A DNA stretch of 64,000 bases from Methylobacterium terricola (GTDB lineage Bacteria; Pseudomonadota; Alphaproteobacteria; Rhizobiales; Beijerinckiaceae). The notes under the pieces were generated by a model that made no database searches, was not told the DNA's origin, and saw nothing but the letters and a program-made list of their open reading frames with translations. A program made the translations under genes and the position numbers. Shown in pieces: positions 25,814 through 34,670 of the stretch (positions are counted from its first letter, which is position 1; each line of letters begins with the position of its first letter). The stretch covers positions 1 through 64,000 of the forward strand of contig NZ_VDDA01000019.1 in NCBI RefSeq assembly GCF_006151805.1. Reading direction: 5' to 3'.

Positions 25814-25950
25814 GTCATTCCGGGGCCGCGCAGCGGAGCCCGGAATCCAGAACCGCGGATGGTCCAGGATCAAGCGGAATGCGCTCCGCCTCTCTCAAAA
25901 ACGACCTGAGTGTCTGGATTCCGGGCTCCGCTGCGCGGCCCCGGAATGAC
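25814..25950. repeat. perfect 38-bp inverted repeat
   Basis: The left arm 25814-25851 (begins GTCATTCCGGGGCCGCGCAG) and the right arm 25913-25950 are exact reverse complements over 38 bases, with a 61-base spacer. Each arm contains smaller palindromes (CCGGGGC and GCCCGG). Intergenic palindromes of this kind recur in Methylobacterium genomes (recalled). They resemble REP/BIME elements moved by a dedicated transposase. No gene lies between 25644 and 26058. Confidence 0.75.
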
Positions 25951-26058
25951 ATCGAGGGTTTCAACTCCGTGAGATCCGATCAACAGGCTCTCACACAGGC
26001 ATCGAACGCTCGCTACACGCGAAACTTGACCAGTCGCCGAAGGCTCGCTGAAGCGTGG

Positions 26059-26949
26059 CTACCGTCGCCCCGAATGGAAGCGGTGACGCCAGCCCTCCTC
26101 CAGCCTGCGCTCCTCCGCGGTGTCCTCGGGGACAGGCTCGAGACGCAGCAGGATCATCGCGAAGCCGTTCTGCTGGCGATAGACCTGCTCGTAGAGGGCC
26201 GGCGCGCGTAGGTCGCGCCTCACATCAATCCAGATGTCGGGACTGCACGCAGCGATGTCGCCCGCATTGTTCGGCCGATGCGGACCACTGTGATAATGCG
26301 ACCGTGTCGGGACCGGACTACCGACCGCGCAGCCGATCTCCGGGAATGAGAGGCTGCGGTAGCACCGCTGCACCCGGCCGTTGCCCGCGACAACGATGGC
26401 GATCCGCTCGGGGTGGTACTGTACGTAAGCCCGAGCCGCCACCTCCTTGCCGACCGCGAAGTCGCGCGCGAGCATAAGAACGTGCTGCAGGTCGGGCTCG
26501 CGAAAGGCCTCCATGGCCCCCCGCAGCAGATGCGGGGGCATCAGCACGAGACTGGCGAAGCGGTTGGCCTCCATCTCCATGCGCTGTCGCGGATCACCCG
26601 GCTTCGCTGTGAGGCGTAGCAGGTCAGAACTCTTGCACAGAAACCGACCGGGCCGATCCGGAACGTGGTGCGCCATTAGGAAGTGGCCGAGTTCGTGTGC
26701 GATGGTGAAGCGGCGACGCGGTTCGCCCCCGCGCTTTGCGAGGATGGTGCCCACGGACCGCTTCGCGTCGGTGACGAGGCCGCCCTCGAACTCCTCGGTG
26801 TCGAATGTCTCGATTCCGAGGATGCCGAGACGCGCGCACAGCTCCTGGATCGGAACGGGCACCGAAAGGTCCGGCTCGGCCTGTAGGATGTGTTTAGCGA
26901 GCGCCTCCGGTGAGCCCGCATTCGCGATGTCTGTCCTGCTAACCGGCAT
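26059..26949 (-). CDS. ImmA/IrrE family metallopeptidase
   Basis: A 296-aa protein with the zinc peptidase motif HELGH (in TIAHELGHFLMAHH, about residues 81-95) and a downstream EANRFAS segment that supplies the third ligand Glu, as in ImmA/IrrE. Family members cleave repressors to switch on mobile-element or stress genes. The HTH repressor usually paired with it is absent here, and the protein has a C-terminal extension of about 120 residues of unknown role. The DUF3606 gene lies on the same strand upstream but well separated. Confidence 0.85.
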   Translation of the reverse strand: MPVSRTDIANAGSPEALAKHILQAEPDLSVPVPIQELCARLGILGIETFDTEEFEGGLVTDAKRSVGTILAKRGGEPRRRFTIAHELGHFLMAHHVPDRPGRFLCKSSDLLRLTAKPGDPRQRMEMEANRFASLVLMPPHLLRGAMEAFREPDLQHVLMLARDFAVGKEVAARAYVQYHPERIAIVVAGNGRVQRCYRSLSFPEIGCAVGSPVPTRSHYHSGPHRPNNAGDIAACSPDIWIDVRRDLRAPALYEQVYRQQNGFAMILLRLEPVPEDTAEERRLEEGWRHRFHSGRR

Positions 26950-27144
26950 CCGTGCAGCCCCTTCCCGTCCCTGAATCGATCCATCGGGCCGCCACCCACC
27001 CGCGACTCCACGATAGGATTACGGCGAGTTTGTGCGGGCGGTACCGCATCTTGGGTTCAGCATCGAGGGCTGGCTGAGCTTTGCGATTGCTTTACCATCG
27101 ATGACGTCTCCTGACGAAAGGTCCCTTTTGCTGCGAGCACACGC

Positions 27145-27327
27145 CTATCGCTTCTTGCCCAGCTCGGCAGCGATATCCTTTGTCATTCGGCCGACCTTCC
27201 GGTGCGCTGCCGTAAGCTGGTCCTGCGTGACGCCCCATCGCTTCATCCAGAACTCGACAGCCTTGCGTTCCGACAGGTCGAGTCGGTCCTTATCAATGAA
27301 GCCACGCTTGTCTTTGAGGCCGGCCAT
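27145..27327 (-). CDS. DUF3606 small protein
   Basis: A 60-aa protein (MAGLKDKRGFIDKDRLDL start, EFWMKRWGVTQDQLTAAHRK middle) with the DUF3606 pattern: a charged N-terminus, a W-x-x-x-x-GVT turn and a C-terminal helix. The function of the family is unknown; members are common in Rhizobiales. I chose ATG 27327 because the family consensus begins there and AGGA lies about 8 bases upstream; the longer frame to 27687 has artefact-like composition. Confidence 0.75.
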   Translation of the reverse strand: MAGLKDKRGFIDKDRLDLSERKAVEFWMKRWGVTQDQLTAAHRKVGRMTKDIAAELGKKR

Positions 27328-27717
27328 GGGGATCCTGGGGGTGTGATGATTTGCGGTTTGGGACGAACCTAGCGGCCCCGCTGACAATGACGATGGCGAG
27401 AGGATGCTAGAAACCGCGGTGATATCGCAACCAATCTGGCACGGCGTTTGCCGAGCGCAGCTGAGGCCACGAACGCCCGGCCGGGCAGCCGGTCCTGTGG
27501 AATTTAGCAAGCAGCCCAGCCGACTCAGCCGAGGCAATCGTTCGATAGGGTGCGGTGGGGTGCGATCAAGAGACCATCGAGAGCATACGGCTCGACCAAG
27601 GCGGCATGATCGAGCCGTCGAACCGACAAGAAATCCATCCGCACCGGTGTGGCGACAATTAATCTCACAATGCAATCGCGCCAGCAAAGGCTAGGCTACA
27701 TCTGGACAGCGTCGTTT
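27328..27717. other. non-coding stretch
   Basis: About 390 bases between the DUF3606 gene and the end of the GntR gene. A short inverted repeat GGCTCGA/TCGAGCC lies near 27590-27617. No gene was seen. Confidence 0.4.
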
Positions 27718-28422
27718 CTAAAGGTGCCTGAGACCGAAATTCTCCAACAAGGGAAGAAGGTTGTTGCGCGCTCGGATGCGGTGCTCGCGCGCGTACCGGT
27801 GCGCACCGGCCGCGTCTGCCTCGCGAATGGCGTCGATGACGCGGCGGTGCTCAGTCACCGAGGCATCGAGTTCCTGGCGCAGCCTGAGCGTCAACATCCG
27901 GGCGCGGTGCGACTGGTCGTTGATGGTCTGCATGATCCGGATCAGGCGTCCGTTGCCGGCCTGCTCGACGAGCGCCCTATGGAAGCCCTCATCCGCCGCC
28001 CCCCAGGCCGGGAGGTCGCCGTCGATCTGCGCTGAGGCCATCGTATCCGTGTGCGCCGCGAGTTCGTCAGCGGCTCGCAGCCGCTCGGTTTCGGGCAGCC
28101 CGGCGACCAGCTCCGCCGCTTGTCCCTCCAGCGCGATAATCACGTCGTAGATCTCGCGCATGTCCTCCGGTGCGATGGCGCAGATCAGGATACCGCGCCG
28201 CGGCAGCACCCGCACCAGCCCATCCTCCTGCAGGCGGATTGCCGCTTCATGGACGGGCGTGCGGCTCATGCCAAGGCGTAGCGCGATCTCCTGCTCGGAA
28301 GCCTGATAGCCGGGAGCGAAGTCCGAGTTCCGGATCGCCAGCTTCATGGCGGCGTAGGCGTCGTCGACGAGCGAGGGACGCTTCTCGCTGTCGTCAGTTC
28401 GTGCCGATTTCGCCCGCGCCAT
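27718..28422 (-). CDS. GntR family regulator (FCD type)
   Basis: A 234-aa regulator with an N-terminal winged helix (YQASEQEIALRLGMSRTPVH, recognition helix near residue 50) and a C-terminal FCD ligand domain. The FCD metal-binding positions are visible as Asp/His residues in EGFHRALVEQAGN and VTEHRRVIDAI, typical of acid-sensing members. ATG 28422 is chosen; the frame upstream to 28650 crosses the operator region. It is divergent from the tartrate carrier and almost certainly controls the tartrate genes. Confidence 0.88.
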   Translation of the reverse strand: MARAKSARTDDSEKRPSLVDDAYAAMKLAIRNSDFAPGYQASEQEIALRLGMSRTPVHEAAIRLQEDGLVRVLPRRGILICAIAPEDMREIYDVIIALEGQAAELVAGLPETERLRAADELAAHTDTMASAQIDGDLPAWGAADEGFHRALVEQAGNGRLIRIMQTINDQSHRARMLTLRLRQELDASVTEHRRVIDAIREADAAGAHRYAREHRIRARNNLLPLLENFGLRHL

Positions 28423-28463
28423 CTCGCCAACCCGATCACACACCTCACCGTCTGGCTTACCAG

Positions 28464-28539
28464 CTTCCATGCAAGTTGCAACGGAACGGTTGACGGTTCC
28501 CGACTGCGATGGCATACGCCATACGAGCTTGCATGGAAG
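28464..28539. promoter_or_regulatory. nested palindromes in the GntR-MFS divergent region
   Basis: CTTCCATGCAAG (28464-28475) and CTTGCATGGAAG (28528-28539) form a perfect 12-bp inverted repeat. Between them lies ATGGCATACGCCAT (28509-28522), a palindrome with 5-bp arms and a core like FCD-type operators. They lie between the two divergent starts and are the expected GntR binding region. Confidence 0.5.
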
Positions 28540-28588
28540 TTGGCACGAAAGCTGGCGCGCGTTGCAGGCGATGCCATAGGAGGAATCG

Positions 28589-29887
28589 ATGGACCGCTCG
28601 CTCGAGCAGGTCACCATGCGCCGCGTCGCATGGCGCCTGGTCCCCTTCATCTGCCTGCTCTACTTCATCGCGTTCATCGACCGTGTAAACATCGGCTTCG
28701 CCGCGCTGACGATGAACAAGGATCTCGGCTTTTCCTCCGCCGTTTTCGGCTTTGGGGCGGGGATATTTTTCTTCGGCTACTTCCTGTTCGAGGTACCTTC
28801 GAACATCGTCCTCGACAAGGTCGGCGCCCGCCTGTGGATCGCCAGGGTGATGATCACCTGGGGCATTATCTCGGGTGCCTTCGCCTTCGTGAAGGGCGAG
28901 TACAGCTTCTACACCCTGCGCTTCCTGCTCGGCGCGGCGGAGGCCGGCTTCTTTCCCGGCATCATCCTCTACCTGAGCTACTGGTTCCCGGTCCGCTATC
29001 GCGCCGGCGTCGTCTCGCTGTTCATGGCGGCGGCGCCGATCTCGGTGGTGCTCGGCTCGCCGCTGTCGAGCGCGCTCCTGGCGATGGACGGCATCCTCGG
29101 CCTGCACGGCTGGCAGTGGATGTTCCTGATCGAGGCGGTCCCGGCGGTGGTGCTCGGCGTCGTCGTGCTGTTCTACATGACCGACCGGCCCGAGAATGCG
29201 ACGTGGCTTCCCGATGATCAACGCGCGTGGCTCGTCGCCGAGATGAACGCGGAGCACGCCCGCAAGACTGTGGGCGCCAAGCACGGCATCATGGCGGGCC
29301 TGTCGGATCTGCGTGTCCTCGCCCTGGCTCTGGTCTACTTCGGCACATCGGCCGGGCTCTACACGCTCGGCATCTGGGCACCGCAGATCATCAAGAGCTT
29401 CGGGCTCTCCAACATGGCGGTCGGCTTCCTCAACGGCGTGCCGCCGACCCTGGCGATCGTCGCGATGATCCTGTGGGCACGGCACTCGGACAGGACCGGC
29501 GAGCGCACTTGGCACGTCGTGATCGCTTGCCTCGTGGCCTCGGTCGGCCTGCTGCTCGCCGGTGGTGCGGCCTCGACCCTGGCGGTGATCGCGGCGCTGA
29601 GCCTGGTCAACATCGGCATCAGCGCGGCCAAGCCCCCGCTCTGGGCGATGCCGACGATGTTCCTGTCGGGTCAGGCCGCGGCGGTCGGCATCGCCACGAT
29701 CAACTCGATCGGCAACCTCGGGGGCTTCGTCGGTCCCTGGGCGATCGGCTGGTTCAAGGATCAGACCGGCAGCTTCACAGGCGGGCTGTTCTTCGTCGCC
29801 GGCCTGCTCGTCCTCTCCGCCATCGTGACGCTGATCGTCGCTCGCGCCGGGCGGCGCAGCGAGACGGCCGACGCCCTCGCGCACTGA
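28589..29887 (+). CDS. ttuB: MFS transporter, tartrate (ACS) type
   Basis: A 432-aa inner-membrane carrier with about 12 hydrophobic helices. It shows anion:cation symporter features: RLVPFICLLYFIAFIDRVNI in the first helix, the GARLWIARVMITWG loop and RFLLGAAEAGFFPG. Such carriers import tartrate and other organic acids with protons. AGGAGGAATCG precedes ATG 28589. It is followed after 40 bases by tartrate dehydrogenase, so uptake of tartrate is the best reading; the symbol follows the Agrobacterium ttu naming and is tentative. Confidence 0.85.
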   Translation: MDRSLEQVTMRRVAWRLVPFICLLYFIAFIDRVNIGFAALTMNKDLGFSSAVFGFGAGIFFFGYFLFEVPSNIVLDKVGARLWIARVMITWGIISGAFAFVKGEYSFYTLRFLLGAAEAGFFPGIILYLSYWFPVRYRAGVVSLFMAAAPISVVLGSPLSSALLAMDGILGLHGWQWMFLIEAVPAVVLGVVVLFYMTDRPENATWLPDDQRAWLVAEMNAEHARKTVGAKHGIMAGLSDLRVLALALVYFGTSAGLYTLGIWAPQIIKSFGLSNMAVGFLNGVPPTLAIVAMILWARHSDRTGERTWHVVIACLVASVGLLLAGGAASTLAVIAALSLVNIGISAAKPPLWAMPTMFLSGQAAAVGIATINSIGNLGGFVGPWAIGWFKDQTGSFTGGLFFVAGLLVLSAIVTLIVARAGRRSETADALAH

Positions 29888-29927
29888 TCCCTCCTTCCAC
29901 ATTCCTCATCCCATACGGAGAACTGTC

Positions 29928-31007
29928 ATGACCAAGACCTACAGAATCGCCGCGATCCCGGCCGACGGCATCGGCATCGAGGTCATCGCCGCCGGCGTCG
30001 AGGTGCTGAACGCCCTCGCCGAAAAGAACGGCACGTTCCGTTTTCAGTTTGACCACTTCGACTGGGGCTCTGATTACTACAAGAAGCACGGCGTGATGAT
30101 GCCGGCCGATGGCCGCGAGCAGATCAGGAACCACGACGCGATCTACTTCGGCGCCGTCGGCGCGCCGGACGTGCCCGATCACATCACTCTGTGGGGCCTC
30201 AGGCTCGCGATCTGCCAGCCCTTCGACCAGTACGCCAATGTCCGCCCGACCCGGATCCTGCCCGGCATCACCAGCCCGCTGCGCCATGTCTCGGGGCCGG
30301 AGCTCGACTGGGTGATCGTGCGCGAGAACTCGGAGGGCGAGTATGCAGGCGTCGGCGGGCGGGTGCACCAGGGCCACCCGGAAGAGGTCGCCACCGACGT
30401 CTCGATGATGACCCGCACCGGCGTCGCCCGCATCATCCGCTACGCCTTCAAGCTGGCGCAGAGCCGCCCGCGCAAGCTGCTCACCGTGGTGACGAAGTCG
30501 AACGCGCAGCGCCACGCCATGGTGATGTGGGACGAGATCGCCGCCGAGGTGGCGGCCGAGTTCCCGGACGTGACCTGGGACAAGATGCTAGTCGACGCCA
30601 TGACGATGCGCATGGTGATCAAGCCCGAGACCCTCGACACCATCGTGGCGACGAACCTGCACGCCGACATCCTGTCGGACCTCGCGGCGGCGCTCGCCGG
30701 CTCGCTCGGCATCGCGCCCACCGCGAACATCAACCCGGAGCGCAAGTTCCCGTCGATGTTCGAGCCGATCCACGGCTCGGCCTTCGACATCACCGGCAAA
30801 GGCATCGCCAACCCGATCGCGACGTTCTGGACCGCCTGCCAGATGCTGGAGCATCTCGGCGAGAAGCCCGCCGCCGACCGGCTGATGCGCGCGGTGGAGC
30901 GGGTCACCGCAGATCCGAGCCTGCACACCCCCGATCTCGGCGGCAAGGCGACGACCCGCCAGGTCACCGACGCCGTCATCGCCGCCATCCAGGGCGACAA
31001 CGAGTAA
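29928..31007 (+). CDS. ttuC: tartrate dehydrogenase/decarboxylase
   Basis: A 359-aa NAD-dependent beta-decarboxylating dehydrogenase. Isopropylmalate/isocitrate-dehydrogenase fold signatures are visible: IPADGIGIEVI at the N-terminus, VRENSEGEYAGVGGR near 130, the catalytic Lys in VVTKSNAQRHAMVMWDE near 190, and the metal-binding Asp residues in NLHADILSDLAAALAGSLG near 245. TtuC-type enzymes oxidise tartrate to oxaloglycolate or decarboxylate meso-tartrate to D-glycerate, and also act on D-malate. Ten bases separate it from the glycerate kinase, so the product glycerate is passed to the next enzyme. Confidence 0.92.
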   Translation: MTKTYRIAAIPADGIGIEVIAAGVEVLNALAEKNGTFRFQFDHFDWGSDYYKKHGVMMPADGREQIRNHDAIYFGAVGAPDVPDHITLWGLRLAICQPFDQYANVRPTRILPGITSPLRHVSGPELDWVIVRENSEGEYAGVGGRVHQGHPEEVATDVSMMTRTGVARIIRYAFKLAQSRPRKLLTVVTKSNAQRHAMVMWDEIAAEVAAEFPDVTWDKMLVDAMTMRMVIKPETLDTIVATNLHADILSDLAAALAGSLGIAPTANINPERKFPSMFEPIHGSAFDITGKGIANPIATFWTACQMLEHLGEKPAADRLMRAVERVTADPSLHTPDLGGKATTRQVTDAVIAAIQGDNE

Positions 31008-31017
31008 GGGGGACGCC

Positions 31018-32274
31018 GTGATCGAGCCCGGAGATCTCCTGCGGCGGCTGTTCGCCGCCGCCGTGGCGGCAGCCGATCCGGCCGTCAGCCTGGCGAAGGC
31101 CCTTCCGGAGCCGCCGCGCGGTCGCACGATCGTCGTCGGGGCGGGGAAGGCCGCAGCGTCGATGGCCCGCGCCGTCGAGGCGGCGTGGCCGGGAGACCTC
31201 TCCGGGCTCGTCGTCACCCGCTATGGGCACGGCGCCCCGACCACCCGGATCGAGGTGGTCGAGGCGTCCCACCCGGTGCCGGATGCCGCCGGCGAAGCCG
31301 CCTCGCGACGCATCCTCGACCTCGTCGCCGGGCTGACGCCCGACGACCTCGTGCTCTGCCTGATCTCCGGCGGCGGTTCGGCCCTGCTGTCGCTGCCGGC
31401 TCCGGGGCTGACGCTCTCTGACAAGCAAGCCGTCAACCACGCCCTGCTGAAATCCGGCGCGGCGATCGGCGAGATGAACTGCGTGCGCCGTCATCTCTCG
31501 GGCATCAAGGGCGGGCGGCTCGCCGCTGCCTGCCATCCGGCCCGGGTGGTGACGCTGCTGATCTCCGACACGCCCGGAGACGATCCCCTCGACATCGCCT
31601 CCGGCCCGACCGTCGCGGACCCGACGACCTGCGCCGACGCGCTGGCGATCCTCGACCGCTACCGGATCGAGCTGCCGGAGGCTCGCCTCCACCTCGCGAG
31701 CGGTCGGGGGGAATCGGTCAAGCTCGGCGACCCGCGGCTCGGCAACCCCGACCTGCGGATGGTGGCGACCCCGCTGATGGCGCTTCAGGCTGCGGCGAGC
31801 CTCGCCCGGCGCGAGGGCCTCACCCCTCTTATCCTCGGCGACGCAATCGAAGGCGAGGCGCGCGAAGTCGGCAAGGTCATGGCCGGGATCGCCAAAAGCG
31901 TCGCCGCCCACGATCTGCCGGTGCCGAAACCCTGCCTGCTGCTCTCGGGCGGCGAAACCACCGTAACGGTGCGCGGCGACGGCCGCGGCGGGCGCAACGT
32001 GGAATTCCTGCTGGCGCTCGGGGCGGTCCTGGACGGTCATCCCGGCATCTACGCCGTGGCCGGAGACACCGACGGCGTCGACGGCCTGGAGGACATCGCG
32101 GGCGCCGTGCTGGGGCCCGACACCAAGGCGCGCGCCGCAGCCCTCGGCCTGTCGCTCGCGGCGAGCCTCGACCGCAACGATGGGCACAGCTTCTTCGAGG
32201 CCCTCGGCGACGGCGTCGTCACCGGGCCGACCCTCACCAACGTCAACGACTTCCGGGCGATCCTGATCGCCTGA
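31018..32274 (+). CDS. ttuD: glycerate 2-kinase (MOFRL family)
   Basis: A 418-aa kinase that makes 2-phosphoglycerate from D-glycerate and ATP. Family features are VVGAGKAAASMARAVE near residue 40, LISGGGSALLSLPA near 115, the GRGGRNVEFLLAL motif and AGDTDGVDG near 345. Older annotations call this family hydroxypyruvate reductase (ttuD). It starts at GTG 31018, ten bases after the dehydrogenase stop. Together with the dehydrogenase it converts tartrate carbon into glycolytic intermediates. Confidence 0.9.
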   Translation: MIEPGDLLRRLFAAAVAAADPAVSLAKALPEPPRGRTIVVGAGKAAASMARAVEAAWPGDLSGLVVTRYGHGAPTTRIEVVEASHPVPDAAGEAASRRILDLVAGLTPDDLVLCLISGGGSALLSLPAPGLTLSDKQAVNHALLKSGAAIGEMNCVRRHLSGIKGGRLAAACHPARVVTLLISDTPGDDPLDIASGPTVADPTTCADALAILDRYRIELPEARLHLASGRGESVKLGDPRLGNPDLRMVATPLMALQAAASLARREGLTPLILGDAIEGEAREVGKVMAGIAKSVAAHDLPVPKPCLLLSGGETTVTVRGDGRGGRNVEFLLALGAVLDGHPGIYAVAGDTDGVDGLEDIAGAVLGPDTKARAAALGLSLAASLDRNDGHSFFEALGDGVVTGPTLTNVNDFRAILIA

Positions 32275-32327
32275 CCTCCCTCTCCACGAGATCAGAAGGC
32301 GGCCGTTCCCCGCGGCCGGATCGCGTC

Positions 32328-33740
32328 ATGCGCCGTCACCGCCACGCCAAGATCGTCGCCACCGTGGGCCCTGCGAGCTCCGCTCCCGATCGGCTGAAGG
32401 CCCTGTTCCTGGCCGGGGTCGACACGTTCCGCCTCAACTTCAGCCATGGTACCCACGACGACCACGCCAGGGTCCACGCCGCCATCCGCGCGCTCGAGGC
32501 GGAGGTGGGCCGCCCGATCGGGATTCTTCAGGACCTTCAGGGTCCGAAGATCCGCATCGGCACCGTCAAGGACGGTCGCCTCAGTCTCGAGGCGGGGGAG
32601 GGCGTGCGCTTCGTGCTGGAGGGCCGCGACGGCGACAAGCAGTCCATTCCGCTGCACCACCCGGAGATCTTCGCTGCCGTCGTGCCGGGGCAGGACCTGT
32701 TGATCGACGACGGCCGGGTGCGGGTGCGCGTCACCGGCCTGGATGCCGCGTCCATCACCGCCGAGGTGGTGACCGGCGGGGTCATCTCCAACCGCAAGGG
32801 CGTCAACCTGCCGGGCACGCTGCTCGACCTCTCGCCGTTGACCGCGAAGGATCGCGCCGACCTCGCCTTCGGCCTCGAGCTGGGCGTCGACTGGGTCGCC
32901 CTGTCCTTCGTCCAGAAGCCCTCCGACATGGTTGAGGCGCGTGCCCTTGTCGGCGACCGGGCAGGGCTGCTGGCGAAGATCGAGAAGCCGCAGGCGCTGG
33001 AGCGGATCGAGGACATCATCCGCCTGTCGGACGCGGTGATGGTCGCCCGCGGCGACCTCGGCGTCGAGATCCCGCACGAGGACGTGCCCGGGCGCCAGAA
33101 GGAGCTGATCCGCGCCTGCCGGCTGGCGGTGAAGCCGGTGATCGTGGCGACGCAGATGCTCGACTCGATGGTCGGCGCGCCGGCTCCGACCCGGGCGGAG
33201 GCCTCCGACGTGGCGACTGCGATCTACGACGGCGCCGACGCGGTGATGCTCTCGGCAGAGTCGGCGACCGGCCAGTATCCGGTCGAGGCTGTGTCGATGA
33301 TGGAGCGGATCATCCGCTCGGTGGAGGGGCACAAGCTCTACCGCTCGATCGTGGGGGCTTCCGACCCGGGCGAGGAGGAGACGCCGCCCCACGCGGTGGC
33401 GACCGCGACCGCGACGCTCGCCGAGGCGCTGCACGCCAAGGCGATCGTAACCTACACGGCGAGCGGCACGACCGCGGCCCGGGTGGCGCGCAAGCGGCCC
33501 CAGCCCCCGATCCTCGCGCTGACTCCGAACCTTGCGACCGCGCGACGGCTGTGTCTGCTCTGGGGAGCGCACAGCGTGCAGACCGAGGACGTGGCCAGCT
33601 ATGAGGAGATGGTCGCCAAGGCAGCGCAGCACGCGCAGGCCGAGGAATTCGCGAAGCCCAACGATGACATCATCATTGCGGCCGGCATTCCCTTCCATAC
33701 GACCGGAAACACCAACAATATCCGGTTATTTCAAATCTGA
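32328..33740 (+). CDS. pyk: pyruvate kinase
   Basis: A 470-aa enzyme converting phosphoenolpyruvate and ADP to pyruvate and ATP. Clear signatures are KIVATVGPAS at the N-terminus, RLNFSHGTHDDH, the B-domain insert, LLAKIEKPQALE with the catalytic Lys near 220, ARGDLGVEIP, and PTRAEASDVATAIYDGADA near 285. It is the last gene of the tartrate operon and corresponds to ttuE of Agrobacterium vitis. Being placed after glycerate 2-kinase, it uses the phosphoenolpyruvate formed from 2-phosphoglycerate by an enolase encoded elsewhere. Confidence 0.93.
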   Translation: MRRHRHAKIVATVGPASSAPDRLKALFLAGVDTFRLNFSHGTHDDHARVHAAIRALEAEVGRPIGILQDLQGPKIRIGTVKDGRLSLEAGEGVRFVLEGRDGDKQSIPLHHPEIFAAVVPGQDLLIDDGRVRVRVTGLDAASITAEVVTGGVISNRKGVNLPGTLLDLSPLTAKDRADLAFGLELGVDWVALSFVQKPSDMVEARALVGDRAGLLAKIEKPQALERIEDIIRLSDAVMVARGDLGVEIPHEDVPGRQKELIRACRLAVKPVIVATQMLDSMVGAPAPTRAEASDVATAIYDGADAVMLSAESATGQYPVEAVSMMERIIRSVEGHKLYRSIVGASDPGEEETPPHAVATATATLAEALHAKAIVTYTASGTTAARVARKRPQPPILALTPNLATARRLCLLWGAHSVQTEDVASYEEMVAKAAQHAQAEEFAKPNDDIIIAAGIPFHTTGNTNNIRLFQI

Positions 33741-33818
33741 ATCTATATCTGGCGGGCGCGTAAAGGGCCGTGCCACGTCTCAATCTTGCGCCGGCAATAC
33801 GTCCTACTATCTGATTAA

Positions 33819-33832
33819 TATATCATGATATA
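33819..33832. repeat. 14-bp AT-rich palindrome
   Basis: TATATCATGATATA is a perfect palindrome just after the pyruvate kinase gene. It also contains the ATG of a short frame that reads about 30 natural-looking codons (YSEPQRTAFKDTRKQIGNPE) before degrading. Confidence 0.4.
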
Positions 33833-33910
33833 CAGCGAGCCTCAGCGCACGGCATTCAAGGACACCCGCAAACAGATCGGCAATCCCGAACTCATGCTAG
33901 TCCAGGACGC

Positions 33911-34087
33911 TTCATTCTCCATCTGCACTCCTATGTCCTGTTTCTCGCCACGGCTGTATTACTTTTCCTCTTGCCGAGGGCCGACACGGTCCTGATCTCG
34001 CCCGCACGCTCGCCTCCGGCACCAGGGCGGGCTTGATGACGCTCCTGGGCACGCAAATCGGCAACGTCATCCACGCCGTCCTCGCAC
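33911..34087 (+). pseudogene. LysE family exporter, decayed N-terminal part
   Basis: One frame reads HSYVLFLATAVLLFLLPRAD and then TVLIS, the first membrane helix and loop of LysE/RhtB amino-acid exporters. After a one-base slip near 34000 the next frame continues with ARTLASGTRAGLMTLLGTQI and then GNVIHAVLA, the second helix. No start codon and no downstream part remain. It is a fragment lying among other gene debris. Confidence 0.65.
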
Positions 34088-34127
34088 CCTCGGACACGTC
34101 TGGGAGAACGACTTCTCATTCTCGGGC

Positions 34128-34316
34128 GTGGGACGCAAAGTGGAAGCACGATACCACGAAATGATGGCGCAATCGGTCCCCGTCGAGAAGGAGATGGCGG
34201 CCCGCGAAGGGCTCGACTTCCTCGAACAGCAGCGGGTCGCATCGCTCAAACAGTATGAGGTTGATAAGCTCCCGCCTTTCATGCGTTCTCTGCGAGCCGA
34301 GTTGCCTGAGGACTGA
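34128..34316 (+). pseudogene. gene fragment, origin unknown
   Basis: A 62-codon frame with natural composition (EKEMAAREGLDFLEQQRVAS, then DKLPPFMRSLRAELPED) ends at TGA. The frame is open without a proper start further upstream (HVWENDFSFSGVGRK), so it looks like the C-terminal end of a longer lost gene. I do not recognise the family. It abuts the LysE remnant in a different frame. A short intact gene starting at ATG 34128 is the alternative. Confidence 0.4.
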
Positions 34317-34670
34317 CGAGCGGCCGCGCTTGAGAAGCGCCGGTGATGGTCTGAGCGGCTGGGTTGGGTCGGAAGCGGCGTGTCCGCTTCGGGGCGAAAG
34401 GCCAATGGCCGCTCATCACCCTCAACAGCCCTTCGCACAGTCAAGCTGGTCTCTGGCTCGCTTGCTCCGGACGGCCAGCGCAGGGGGCTGAGGCCCTCTC
34501 ACTCTGCCGCTGGTGAGACACGCGAACTACTGACCGAGCTGAGCTAGGCGGTTTTGGCTACCGCGCGGATTGGGTCAACAAAGCCGATCGATGGAGTGCG
34601 TGTAGTATCTGGACATTATAACGACTGTTACGGCCATACAAAACACAATGAAGCAGATCACCCAACACCC
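34317..34670. other. non-coding stretch
   Basis: About 350 bases with no credible gene. The composition becomes AT-richer at 34600-34680, next to the 3' end of the DipZ-like gene. No clear terminator stem was found. Confidence 0.4.

Noticed and set aside
32292..33698. A 468-codon minus-strand frame opposite pyruvate kinase
   Set aside because: Gly/Arg/His-rich shadow of a well-recognised enzyme.
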